From NCBI GenBank assembly GCA_965203535.1, contig OZ241897.1:310001-374000 (forward strand): a stretch of DNA of 64,000 nucleotides, read 5' to 3'. Made by a program: the position numbers and the translations under genes. Of the stretch, positions 50,314-59,230 are shown piece by piece (the first letter of the stretch is position 1; every line of letters begins with the position of its first letter). The notes beneath the pieces were generated by a model. The model did not search any database. It worked only from the letters and a program-made list of their open reading frames with translations, and was not told where the DNA came from. The stretch comes from JAJDTT01 sp022827025. GTDB lineage: Bacteria > Acidobacteriota > UBA6911 > RPQK01 > JAJDTT01.

Positions 50314-53172
50314 TCAACGGGGCCGACTTCTCTGGGCGAGAGCGCGGAGGATCTCGTCGAGCACCATCTCCAGTTCGGCGCCGACGTCTTCGGCCAGGAA
50401 CCTGAGCACGAAGTAGCCGTGTCGCTGCAGCAGGGCGTCCTTGCTGCGGTCCCGCCGATAGGCCTCACGGTTCGCCAGATGGTGGGCGCCGTCCAGTTCC
50501 ACGACCAGTCGGGCCGAGGGGTCGAGGAAATCCACTTCCATGTGGTTCTGCCCGCAAAACGGAATGGGCAACCGTTCGTTCAACCGGAATCGACCGCGGG
50601 TTTCGGGCAGACTTTGCAGCCGACGAAAGAAGAACGCTTCGCTGGAGCTGCGGGCCCGCGCTGCATCGGGACCGCCGTCCGGCGGTGCGGTCGTCAGACG
50701 ACGGAACAGGTCGCCGAGCGGAGCATCCACGCCATCCCGTGACAGACGCCTCACACTCCCGGCGTACCGCTGTTTCCAGTCTCCGTCGGCGGGAAGGGGG
50801 ACGGACGGAGGCCAACCGGAAACCGCGCTGGCCGGCGACGAAATCGTGTATCCAAGGGACTCATAGCTGCGGCGCCGCCTGTCGAACATGCGGGACAACA
50901 TCGGTACGTCCAAGTCCGCATAGTCGTAAACGCGGACCTGGCGCTTGGAGCGGCGTCTGCGATGCAACCGGCCGACGTACTGCGTGATGGTCCCACGCCA
51001 GGACACCGGCATGGTGAGAAACAACGTATCGAGCCGCGGGTTGTCGAACCCTTCTCCGACGAACCGGCCCGTCGCCAACAACACCCGTCCGGCGGCGTTC
51101 TCGGCGGCGCGCGCCAGGGCGGAGGCGAGTGCCTTCCGTCCCATGCCTCCCTGGAGCGACACGACGTCGAGACCGTCGGCCCGGAGCTTCCCGGCGAGAA
51201 TCTCGAGATGACCCACTCGTTCGGTCAGCACGAGCGGTGCCCGATCCGCGCGGACGCTCTCAGCCACGTCCGCGCAGATGAGAGAGTTCCGGGTCTCGTC
51301 GGCAGCCAATTGACGCAGGATCCGTTGGAACTCGACGCGCTGATCGGCGTCCGGTTCTCCTTGGACGCGGAAGCCCGTCGGCCGGACGAGCACGTCGCGG
51401 GTGAACGGCGTCGCCAGTGCCTGCAGCCCGGCATCCACCCGGCGCCGGACGGGCCCGCACTGCATGAACACGATGGGGTGATGACCGTCCTTCCTCGTCA
51501 CCGTCGCCGACAGTCCCGCGACGTACTTCGCCTTGGCGCGACCGACGGCCAGCTCGAAACCGCGGGCGGGAACATGGTGGCACTCGTCCACGATCACGAA
51601 GCCGTAGTCCGCGACGCAGTCGTCCACCTCGCCCCGGCGCACCAGGCTCTGCATCATGGCGACGTCGACCCTTCCGGTGAGCTTCCTCCGTCCCCCTCCC
51701 AGGCGACCGATCTCCCCTTCCGCGATGCCCAGAAACTGGGACAACCGGGCCACCCACTGATCCAGCAACTGTTGGCGATGGACCATGACCAGGGCGTTGA
51801 CGCCGCGCTCCGCAATCAACCATGCGGCCACGACGGTCTTCCCGAACGCGGGGCCCGCCGCCAGAACGCCGGTGTCGTGCGCCAGCATGGCTCTCGCCGC
51901 CGCTTGCTGTTCCGGACGAAGGGCGCCGCGGAAGCGAAGCGAAAGAGGGACTCCCGAGTTACGCTCGTCCCTGATGGTGGTCTGGATTTTGTACCGGGCG
52001 AGCAGTCCTTCGACCGGTTCCAGGCAGCCCCTTGGAAATCCAATGAATTTCGATCCATGCTCCACGCAGTCGATGATCCTCGGCTTGCCGAACGTCGACA
52101 GGCGCATCGCCTGCGCCCGGTAGAACTCGGGATTCTGAAATGCGGCCAACCGCATGAGCGCCGCGACGATGCCCGGCGGCAAGGCGTCCTTGGCGACGTA
52201 GATCCGATCGCCGAGAACGATCTCCAAGAGATCGGGAACGGGACCGCCGATGGGCGGAAGCGGAAGTCGACGGGACGGGGGCGCAGCCCACGGCGCGTCG
52301 GCGAAGGCGTCTTCGTGCTCCACCACCGCTGCGACTCCCATGACGGGTCCCCGCTTCTCCGCATGGGACACGATGGACTCCGCCTGCGCCGCAGGGATCC
52401 GGCGAAGCTCCGAGAGGAACGCCCACTGGTCCGGATACGGCTTCAGCTCGGAATCGACGAAGACGCTGTTGCCGTTTCGACGCGGCCCGTGCTGCAGCGG
52501 AAGGGCGATGAGATTGCCGAATCCGCCCCGGGGCAAGGTATCCTGATTCGGAAAGAACCGGTCGTAGGAACGAAAACCCAGGTCCGGTCGCTCCTCCATG
52601 GCCTCGGTAAGAATCAGGGAGCCCAATCGCCGAGCCAGACCGGCCGGCAACGCCTCGTCGAAAAACATCCACGCGTGGCCACCGTTCCCGGATCGGGACC
52701 GTTCCAGCGCCACGGGGACTTCGAGTCTCCTGCCGGTCTCGAGAAAGGCTGTTGCGTCATCGCGCCAGCTCCCGCCGTCGAAATCGACCGCCAGGAAATG
52801 ACACGAATCGTCGAGCAGCATGGGGTAGACCCCCATGGTGAACGGCTTGCCCCGAGGGTCCGTACCCGAGAGATGCCAGCGAACCACTTCGTCCGTCACT
52901 GCAAGAAACCGGCGGTTGGGACAGTCGGCGCACTTGATCCTCGGTTTCTCGCACACGCCGGGCAGCCATTCGTTGGAACAGGCCGGCGCATAACCGGATC
53001 TGCCCGACCGGAGGCTCTCGAATCGGCGTGGATAGACGTCTTCGCGGCCCCTGAAAAGGGCCCGAAAGAGGGCGATCTTGCTTTCCGGAGCGGACCGGTG
53101 GTGCACATCCGGAACTGGACGGCTTCCGATTCTCATCGGCTCAGAGAATTCTATCCTGTGTTCCGGTGCCAC
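50314..53172 (-). CDS. Primase-helicase-endonuclease fusion (TOTE-like AEP, SF2 helicase, DUF559)
   Basis: A 952-aa three-domain protein. Residues about 30-290 form an archaeo-eukaryotic primase domain of the TOTE type: a zinc-like CADCPNR, the metal-binding AVDFDGGSW near 127 and SRSGNGGHAWMFF near 160, then RFFPNQDTLPRGGFGNLIAL. Residues about 420-760 are an SF2 helicase (PAFGKTVVA near 442, DECHH near 529, QYVGRLHRRRRSKRQ near 735). The last 90 residues are a DUF559/Vsr-like nuclease with VELDGAHHL near 890 and KDALLQRHGYFVLRF. Such proteins are implicated in mobile-element and phage conflict. It stands alone as one gene. Confidence 0.8.
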   Translation of the reverse strand: MAPEHRIEFSEPMRIGSRPVPDVHHRSAPESKIALFRALFRGREDVYPRRFESLRSGRSGYAPACSNEWLPGVCEKPRIKCADCPNRRFLAVTDEVVRWHLSGTDPRGKPFTMGVYPMLLDDSCHFLAVDFDGGSWRDDATAFLETGRRLEVPVALERSRSGNGGHAWMFFDEALPAGLARRLGSLILTEAMEERPDLGFRSYDRFFPNQDTLPRGGFGNLIALPLQHGPRRNGNSVFVDSELKPYPDQWAFLSELRRIPAAQAESIVSHAEKRGPVMGVAAVVEHEDAFADAPWAAPPSRRLPLPPIGGPVPDLLEIVLGDRIYVAKDALPPGIVAALMRLAAFQNPEFYRAQAMRLSTFGKPRIIDCVEHGSKFIGFPRGCLEPVEGLLARYKIQTTIRDERNSGVPLSLRFRGALRPEQQAAARAMLAHDTGVLAAGPAFGKTVVAAWLIAERGVNALVMVHRQQLLDQWVARLSQFLGIAEGEIGRLGGGRRKLTGRVDVAMMQSLVRRGEVDDCVADYGFVIVDECHHVPARGFELAVGRAKAKYVAGLSATVTRKDGHHPIVFMQCGPVRRRVDAGLQALATPFTRDVLVRPTGFRVQGEPDADQRVEFQRILRQLAADETRNSLICADVAESVRADRAPLVLTERVGHLEILAGKLRADGLDVVSLQGGMGRKALASALARAAENAAGRVLLATGRFVGEGFDNPRLDTLFLTMPVSWRGTITQYVGRLHRRRRSKRQVRVYDYADLDVPMLSRMFDRRRRSYESLGYTISSPASAVSGWPPSVPLPADGDWKQRYAGSVRRLSRDGVDAPLGDLFRRLTTAPPDGGPDAARARSSSEAFFFRRLQSLPETRGRFRLNERLPIPFCGQNHMEVDFLDPSARLVVELDGAHHLANREAYRRDRSKDALLQRHGYFVLRFLAEDVGAELEMVLDEILRALAQRSRPR

Positions 53173-53207
53173 ACGGCAATCTGAGTGTACTGTTCCGCAG
53201 ATTCATG

Positions 53208-53400
53208 TATTTGGAACGGGTCGAACCTCGATTCGAATCCCGTAGTGGCACCCCTTGTGGGTGCCCTCTTCAGTTCGAATCAGACCAGAACCGAGACAAC
53301 CGCCGGAACCTGGTGCGCGGGTCCTGACAGGCCATGCGGACAATTTCGATCGCTGGCGCCGGGCGGGCGATCACAAGGGTCGCCCCGACGGACCGGGAGG
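53208..53400 (+). repeat. Long hairpin-bearing repeat, copy C (diverged)
   Basis: Shares the inner part of copies A and B: CCTCGATTCGAATCCCGTAG, the GGCACCCCTTGTGGGTGCCC hairpin and GGGCGATCACAAGGGTCGCC, but lacks the TTGATAACAGG start. It has the same orientation as A and B. Its right end runs into the last codons of the XRE-ImmA gene on the opposite strand. Confidence 0.75.
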
Positions 53401-54573
53401 GAAATCGCTCCACCCAGTGGATCGCTGGTTCGGCCTGATGACCCACCCGCGAGCTTGTTTCCTCATGTCTTCGCGGCTGAGTCCCAATATCTCGGCGGCA
53501 CGTCCCAGAGAGATTTTTCGCTTTTCGAGCGCCCGCCGTACGAGCCGCGACAGACGGTCACCGACAAAATCGTGCTGCGACAGGCCAGCAGGCTCTCCGG
53601 AGCGACTCCAATTCCATGCAAACTCGCTCTTTTGGAGAGCCTCCGGGTCGTCGGTCTTGCGAAGCGTCTTGCCAAAGGCGTCACGATGCTGTCGCTGGAA
53701 TGTGCGCCAGACCTCGGGTGTCCTGTAGCCTGACTCGACCAGCCTGAAAAGCACCGTCTTGTAGCTCACTCGAAAGATCCGTTTCACTTTGAGGACACGC
53801 ACCAGGAGCGGGTGTCCGCGGGTCCTGTCCCATGCGGGAGCAAAGGCGTCCTCCGGCATCAGGAACTCGCTTGCGAAGATGTCGGCTTCGCGCTCCGTCT
53901 CCACGGGCAGTTCAGTGGCTTCCCGCCGGTATTCGGAGGGATGGAGCAACAGATGGCCGAGTTCGTGTGCTGCCGTGAAGATCCAGCGCTCGACCGAAAT
54001 CCGGTCCCAGGTGTTGACGACCACGGCGGGGCCGCCGTCGGGTGCGCCTACGCTCAACCCGAAGAAGGAGTCGCGCTTTGTCTCCAGCAGCAGCAGCTTC
54101 ACGCCATTCTCTTCGAGTAGCCCGCAGATATCGCGTACAGGCTCCTCTGGTCCAAGCCTGATCGCCCGTCGAGCGGCTTGGGCGGTCTCGTCGGGAATGA
54201 CGCCGCGATTCGACGGGTGTTCCACCTCGAAACGGAAGAAGCGGCGCTGGTTCAAGTCGGCTTCGAGCCGAGAGTACGCATCCAGCCACATCGAAACTCT
54301 CGCCAGAATCTGCTCACGGCCATAAACTCTTGCCCGGGCGCGAAATCGGACGCTTTCGAGAGTCCGGACCGGCGTGACGAGTTCACCGACCGGAACCGCC
54401 AGCGCCTTCGACAGATCGGCAAGGGTCCGCGCACGCGGGACAACCGCTCCTCTCTCGATTTTTCCGAGGGCCACACGTGACAGCCCAGCCTTGGCAGCAA
54501 GTACTTCCTGAGTCAGCCTCCGATCCAGACGCAGGCGAGCCAAGTTCTCGGCGATACTCCTCCCGTCCGTCAT
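53371..54573 (-). CDS. XRE family regulator with ImmA/IrrE-type metalloprotease domain
   Basis: A 400-aa protein: an N-terminal helix-turn-helix (residues about 8-60, LTQEVLAAKAGLSRVALGKI) and a zinc-protease domain with HELGH near residue 204 and a downstream EREADIFASEFLMP. ImmA/IrrE proteins cleave repressors or, fused to XRE, act as self-contained switches, often in phages and mobile elements. The ATG at 54573 gives the HTH start. It diverges from the KAP-NACHT operon and is the likely regulator of it. Its C-terminal 10 residues (PPGPSGRPL) are encoded by repeat copy C, so the native tail may have been changed. Confidence 0.83.
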   Translation of the reverse strand: MTDGRSIAENLARLRLDRRLTQEVLAAKAGLSRVALGKIERGAVVPRARTLADLSKALAVPVGELVTPVRTLESVRFRARARVYGREQILARVSMWLDAYSRLEADLNQRRFFRFEVEHPSNRGVIPDETAQAARRAIRLGPEEPVRDICGLLEENGVKLLLLETKRDSFFGLSVGAPDGGPAVVVNTWDRISVERWIFTAAHELGHLLLHPSEYRREATELPVETEREADIFASEFLMPEDAFAPAWDRTRGHPLLVRVLKVKRIFRVSYKTVLFRLVESGYRTPEVWRTFQRQHRDAFGKTLRKTDDPEALQKSEFAWNWSRSGEPAGLSQHDFVGDRLSRLVRRALEKRKISLGRAAEILGLSREDMRKQARGWVIRPNQRSTGWSDFPPGPSGRPL

Positions 54574-54587
54574 TTGACGCACCCCTT

Positions 54588-54617
54588 TTGACAGAATTTG
54601 ACTCACTAAGATATCAT
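54588..54617 (+). promoter_or_regulatory. Putative promoter of the KAP/NACHT operon
   Basis: TTGACA at 54588-54593 and TATCAT at 54612-54617, 18 bases apart, in an AT-rich gap, fit a sigma-70-type promoter reading toward the KAP gene with a leader of about 190 bases. Three TTTGAC motifs (54573, 54587, 54597) in direct orientation could be regulator sites for the divergent XRE protein. The assignment is by eye only. Confidence 0.35.
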
Positions 54618-54810
54618 TAATACCGATTTTTATAAAAAGAAATTTTCCATGATCCTGGCTCCTTTCAATCAAGCCAACGCAGATGGTTTTCGTCGGACAA
54701 CCTCCCCGATCACACTGTCGGCGGGGCTTGGAGGACAGGGGCGTTGGAGCGATAATGGCGGATCCAAGTCTCAATGGTGAATTCCGGCGGAAGCTCCCCA
54801 GCTTGGCAGC

Positions 54811-56292
54811 ATGACCTACGAACAAGTGTCACATCTGCATAACGACGAACCGACGCTGCTGGACGCGCTGGATCGGGAACCGCTCATCCGGGAAGTCGGT
54901 GAGGCCATCGCTCACTGCACTCCGCCTCAAGTATTCGGGGTCCACGGGGATTGGGGACTGGGCAAGACGAGCTTCCTGCACCAGGTTCAATGGTACCTGA
55001 CCGGCGACTGTCCCCAGCAATCCGAAGAAGCGGTCAAAAAGGCGAAGAAAGATGCTGCCGGGATCGAACCGGAGAGGCACAAGGAGACGATACGGACCAT
55101 CTGGTTCGACGCGTGGCGATACCAGAACGAGGAGGCGCCCGTCGTCGCGTTGCTGCACGAGATTCGCGCCCAACTCTCATCTCCAAGCGAAGCCGTATCC
55201 AGAACAGCCAGCGTTGCCTTCAGGGGCGCACTTCTGTCCCTTGAGGACCTGACGAAGAAAATCGGTTTTCAGTACTCCAAATTCCAACAGGCGAGCCACG
55301 AATGGGACGTTCGTCATCTCGCTACCACGCTTCCATCTCACACGTTGCGCGAACACCTGCGAGACGCCATCAAGGAGTTGTTGCGGGAGGACGGCATAGG
55401 AAGGGTTACACCCAGGCTTGTGGTATTTATCGATGATGTCGATCGGTGCGACTCGGAAGCCGCCTACCGCCTGCTTGAAGGCTTGAAGATATATCTCACT
55501 CTGGACAATTGCGTATTTGTACTGGCAATGAATCAGGACGTGATCGAGAGCGCCATTGGCAGCCGGATGCGGGTCGCGTCCGACATCGACGGGTTCCGCA
55601 TGATTAAGGACGCGATCGAGAGCGCCAGCAGAAGCCAGAGACCGGGTGTGCCCGACGACAAGCAACGGTCGACTACACTCGACGACAGCATGATCAAGGC
55701 TCGGGCCAGCGCGTACCTGGAGAAACTCTGCCAGAACGTGTGGCGGCTGCCCGCGGTTCGGCAACCGGACAAAATGTTGTGGGTCCTGTTGGACAAGACA
55801 GTACGAGACAACGAGATTCGACGATGGGTCTGGCTCGCCGTCAAGAATCAGCGATGTCTGCCGCCCAATCCACGTCGAATCAAGGGTCTTGCAAATCTGA
55901 TCGGGAGGCTGGCACAGCGGTATCGGAGACCGGAAGATGAAGTGTCTGAAGCGCTGGCCATCCGTGAAGCTGAGATTCTTGTCGTTGTTGCGTACATCTA
56001 CCAATTCCATCCCGAAGTCTATGTTCGGTGGCAGGCGGACGCGGGACTTTGGAATCGAATCCACGACCGGTGTCGACGTTCCGGTCGGAGTCTGTCGTTT
56101 CTGAATTCTTTGGTGATGCCGAACGTCGTCGACGCAGATGAGAAGGCGCCGGTGCCACAAAGCTCGTTGACGAGTGCGTACCCGGACCCGACCGACACCA
56201 ACGTCTTCTGGATTCAACCGCTGGTTCTGAAACTCGGGCGCGAGGTGGTTCCAAATGAGTTCGTCCGCTATCTCCACGGTGCCTCGACATGA
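54811..56292 (+). CDS. KAP-family P-loop NTPase
   Basis: A 493-aa KAP NTPase. Walker A is GDWGLGKTSFL near residue 46, followed by the family block IWFDAWRYQNEEAPVVALL near 94-112; Walker B is VVFIDDVDRCDSEAAYRLLE near 204-223 and the sensor region is FVLAMNQDVIESAI. Unlike many KAP proteins it shows no membrane segments between these motifs, so it is probably cytoplasmic. KAP NTPases are STAND-like switches; several bacterial members act in phage defence. The stop overlaps the start of the NACHT-LRR gene (ATGA), giving a tightly coupled pair. It is transcribed away from the XRE-ImmA gene. Confidence 0.85.
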   Translation: MTYEQVSHLHNDEPTLLDALDREPLIREVGEAIAHCTPPQVFGVHGDWGLGKTSFLHQVQWYLTGDCPQQSEEAVKKAKKDAAGIEPERHKETIRTIWFDAWRYQNEEAPVVALLHEIRAQLSSPSEAVSRTASVAFRGALLSLEDLTKKIGFQYSKFQQASHEWDVRHLATTLPSHTLREHLRDAIKELLREDGIGRVTPRLVVFIDDVDRCDSEAAYRLLEGLKIYLTLDNCVFVLAMNQDVIESAIGSRMRVASDIDGFRMIKDAIESASRSQRPGVPDDKQRSTTLDDSMIKARASAYLEKLCQNVWRLPAVRQPDKMLWVLLDKTVRDNEIRRWVWLAVKNQRCLPPNPRRIKGLANLIGRLAQRYRRPEDEVSEALAIREAEILVVVAYIYQFHPEVYVRWQADAGLWNRIHDRCRRSGRSLSFLNSLVMPNVVDADEKAPVPQSSLTSAYPDPTDTNVFWIQPLVLKLGREVVPNEFVRYLHGAST

Positions 56293-58943
56293 CGAAATCC
56301 GCCGCGGAGAACACCCGCTTGACGATGTCGGACCTCTTCGAGAATCCGACACTCAGGAAATATCTGTCCAATGTCCGAGACTGGCATGGATATGTCCGCT
56401 TTCTGGGCCTGCCGGATCGCCGTGACAACCCGGACGTCCTCATCGATCGGTTGTTCGTAGAGCCTCTCTTGACCCGCCGCCACGTCTCGTCCGACGAGGA
56501 CCCGTCGAACTGGATCGATGATGCCGAGACGGTCTTCGACACCCTCGCCGCCGGCAAGCCACTGGTACTGCTGGGCGATCCCGGAACCGGAAAGTCCACT
56601 CTGCTCAACTATCTCGTCTGGCTGCTCGCGCGTCCGACACAACGCATCTGGACCGAGCGAATGGGCGCTTGGCTGTTGCCGGTTCCCATGGTGCTGCGGG
56701 AGTTGCGTCTTCGCGGTGTGAAGAATTTCAGTGGACTGTTGAATGCCTTTCTGAACCACGACATGAGCCAGCCGTTCCGCGACGGGGAATTTCTGAATCA
56801 GGCGCTCGCGGACGGGAAGGCATTCATCCTGCTCGACGGCATCGACGAGATCGGTGACCTGTCCGTTCGAAAAAGCCTCCGTGAAGCGGTATTCGACGGA
56901 TTCGCTCGTTACCCCGGTTGTCGCTGGGTGTTGTCTTCCCGGATCGTCGGTTATGACGAAGCACCGTTCGATAGGAGACCGCAGACAGAAGACCATCTGT
57001 CGAGCCTGCGGGAGTTGTTACGCGAAGATTTTCGGATTAAGTCTGCGCGGCCCGACGACAGCGAAATGCTCAGACCACGAGAACTCCGAAAGATGACGGG
57101 CAAAGTCCGGGGCTTTGACGAAGGCCCCGTCGTGACCCGTTACATCGCGCCGTTCGACGACCGGCGGATCGAAGCGTTCGCCCGAAATTGGTATCTGCAG
57201 CGCGAAGCGGCGGCGACGCGAGCAGGTGCGGACGCGATGCACCTCGTACGTGCGGTTCATGCGGACGATGCGATTCTCCGTCTGGCCCGCACTCCGAATC
57301 TGCTGACCATGATGGCTTTGATCCACCGGGTGGAAGCCACTCTTCCGCACGGGCGTGCGCTGTTGTACGACCGTATTGCCGAGGCCTATCTGGAGTCCAT
57401 CGACAGGTTTCGCGGCGTCTATTCAGGAGCCTACAATCTGCCACAGAAGAAACGCTGGCTTGCCCGTGTCGGCTACGAGATGCAGCGGAGGAGGACCCCC
57501 GAGGGTGGTCCCCGAGAATCGGAACTTCTTGTGGATTCCAGCGACGTTACCGGCTGGCTGGACGAGGAGATGAAACGCGGAGGGACTTCGAAAGGGTTGT
57601 CCACTCCGAAAGAATTTCTCGACTTTGTCGGTCGCCGTAGCGGCCTGTTCCTGCCGCGCGCCGACAGTCGCTATGCTTTTGTCCATCTTTCATTCCAAGA
57701 GTACTTTGCGGCGGTTGCGCTTGAACGCGAAGTGACGGGGATTGGCTGGGCCAGAGACGAGTCGACTCCCCTGGGTTTGAATCGTACGACCCTGGCTGAA
57801 TGGGCTGGTCAGAGCATCTGGCGGGAGACGTTCGGGTTTCTATTTGAGTTCCTTGCCTCCAAGGAGGATTGGCATGCCGACCTGCTGGACGCAGTATTCG
57901 GAGAGCACTTTTCGCGGCTCCAACAAGCGTCCGATAAACCGGCTCTGAATCTAGCGCAGTTACTGGCGCGCCTTTGCGTAAACTCGCGTTCCGGACTTGC
58001 GAGAGACAGGAAAAACGATGCCATCAACGCTGCTGTCAGACCCCCGCTTCGGCAGCTATCCGAACTGAAAACATTTTGGCGATTCCCATCTGGTATTTGG
58101 GGGGATCTTCTTGGTGAAGATACTGATTGGAATAACACTGTGCTTGAAGCCACTCGCACCCAACTGGAGGATTTGAAGTTTCAAAGACTCTCATTGGCGT
58201 ATACAAGGATCCAGGATATCACGACGTTGTCCGATTTCGACCAGTTGGAGTTACTCAATCTGTGCGAGACACGGGTCTCGAACCTGGAGCCCTTGGCCCA
58301 TCTCACCGCGCTTCGAGCGCTCGATCTATCCGGCACCAAGATCTCGGATCTGACGCCCCTGGCCCATCTCACCAAGCTTCGAGTGCTCGATCTGTCCGAC
58401 ACCAAGATCTCGGATCTGACGCCCCTGGCCCATCTCACCAAGCTTCGAGTGTTCGATCTGTCCGGCGCCAAGATCTCGGATCTGACACCCCTGGTCAATC
58501 TCACCGCGCTTGAATCAATCCATCTGTCCGGCACCAAGGTCTCCGATATGGAACCCTTAGCCAATCTCACCGCGCTTCGAAGGCTCGATCTGTCCGGCAC
58601 CAAGGTCTCCGATATGGAACCTTTGGCCAATCTCACCGCGCTTGAATCAATCCATCTGTTCGGTACCAGTGTCTCGGATCTAAAGCCCTTGGCCAATCTC
58701 ACCGCGCTTGAATGGCTCTTTCTGTCCGGAGACAAGGTCTCGGACGTGGAACCCTTGGCCAATCTCACCGCGCTTAAATGGCTCTTTCTGTTCGACACCA
58801 GTGTCTCGGATCTCACACCGTTGACCCATCTCGCCGCGCTTCGATCTCTTCATTTGAAGAACACGAATGCGTCAGAAAACGCAATCAATGCGCTACGTAA
58901 TACACTGCCAGAATGCGACATCGTCTGGTCCAGCGACAGGTGA
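56289..58943 (+). CDS. NACHT NTPase with C-terminal leucine-rich repeats (bacterial NLR-like)
   Basis: An 884-aa STAND protein. The N-terminal 80 residues are short and unassigned; NACHT follows with Walker A LGDPGTGKSTLLNYL near residue 95 and Walker B ILLDGIDEIGD near 178, the winged-helix region with FVHLSFQEYFAA near 468, then from about 625 to 855 ten 22-residue leucine-rich repeats (consensus LTALRxLxLSGTKVSDLxPL). This is the layout of animal NLRs, and bacterial NACHT proteins are known phage sensors. The effector is not visible within the chain; it may be the coupled KAP partner. Several repeats are near-identical in DNA. Confidence 0.88.
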   Translation: MTKSAAENTRLTMSDLFENPTLRKYLSNVRDWHGYVRFLGLPDRRDNPDVLIDRLFVEPLLTRRHVSSDEDPSNWIDDAETVFDTLAAGKPLVLLGDPGTGKSTLLNYLVWLLARPTQRIWTERMGAWLLPVPMVLRELRLRGVKNFSGLLNAFLNHDMSQPFRDGEFLNQALADGKAFILLDGIDEIGDLSVRKSLREAVFDGFARYPGCRWVLSSRIVGYDEAPFDRRPQTEDHLSSLRELLREDFRIKSARPDDSEMLRPRELRKMTGKVRGFDEGPVVTRYIAPFDDRRIEAFARNWYLQREAAATRAGADAMHLVRAVHADDAILRLARTPNLLTMMALIHRVEATLPHGRALLYDRIAEAYLESIDRFRGVYSGAYNLPQKKRWLARVGYEMQRRRTPEGGPRESELLVDSSDVTGWLDEEMKRGGTSKGLSTPKEFLDFVGRRSGLFLPRADSRYAFVHLSFQEYFAAVALEREVTGIGWARDESTPLGLNRTTLAEWAGQSIWRETFGFLFEFLASKEDWHADLLDAVFGEHFSRLQQASDKPALNLAQLLARLCVNSRSGLARDRKNDAINAAVRPPLRQLSELKTFWRFPSGIWGDLLGEDTDWNNTVLEATRTQLEDLKFQRLSLAYTRIQDITTLSDFDQLELLNLCETRVSNLEPLAHLTALRALDLSGTKISDLTPLAHLTKLRVLDLSDTKISDLTPLAHLTKLRVFDLSGAKISDLTPLVNLTALESIHLSGTKVSDMEPLANLTALRRLDLSGTKVSDMEPLANLTALESIHLFGTSVSDLKPLANLTALEWLFLSGDKVSDVEPLANLTALKWLFLFDTSVSDLTPLTHLAALRSLHLKNTNASENAINALRNTLPECDIVWSSDR
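58163..58870 (+). repeat. 66-bp tandem coding repeat (LRR units)
   Basis: About ten in-frame 66-bp units of the NACHT gene. Two pairs around 58351/58417 and several ANLTAL units from 58500 on are nearly identical at DNA level, with changes concentrated in the codons for the outward-facing positions (for example ALRALDL, ALESIHL, ALEWLFL, ALKWLFL). The array could expand or contract by recombination. Confidence 0.85.
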
Positions 58944-59230
58944 CGTAGTACGCAGACATGAATAACCTTCAGACGAACGGGTGGACTTGGAAAGGAATCA
59001 ATGCCTTTAATTCCAATGACCGCCCAAACTTGGATACGGCCTATCTCGGGCGCACAAGGAAAGACCGTCCCGTCACCCGCACTCTTTTGATCCGAAGCTC
59101 CTCGGCTGCCGTGCTAAAGTGAACATCTCGATTCACCCGGGTGAGGTTCCGTTCGAATCCGGATTCCGACGGGGACGATGTACGACCGTGGATTCGATAA
59201 CCCCCGCGTCGAGTCCTCGGGAGGTTCAGG

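Noticed and set aside
50962..53184. A 740-codon plus-strand frame opposite the primase-helicase gene
   Set aside because: Shadow of the real minus-strand gene, which has intact catalytic motifs in three domains.
58163..58870. Possible CRISPR array, from regularly spaced near-identical DNA
   Set aside because: The 66-bp units are in frame, have no spacers and encode leucine-rich repeats.
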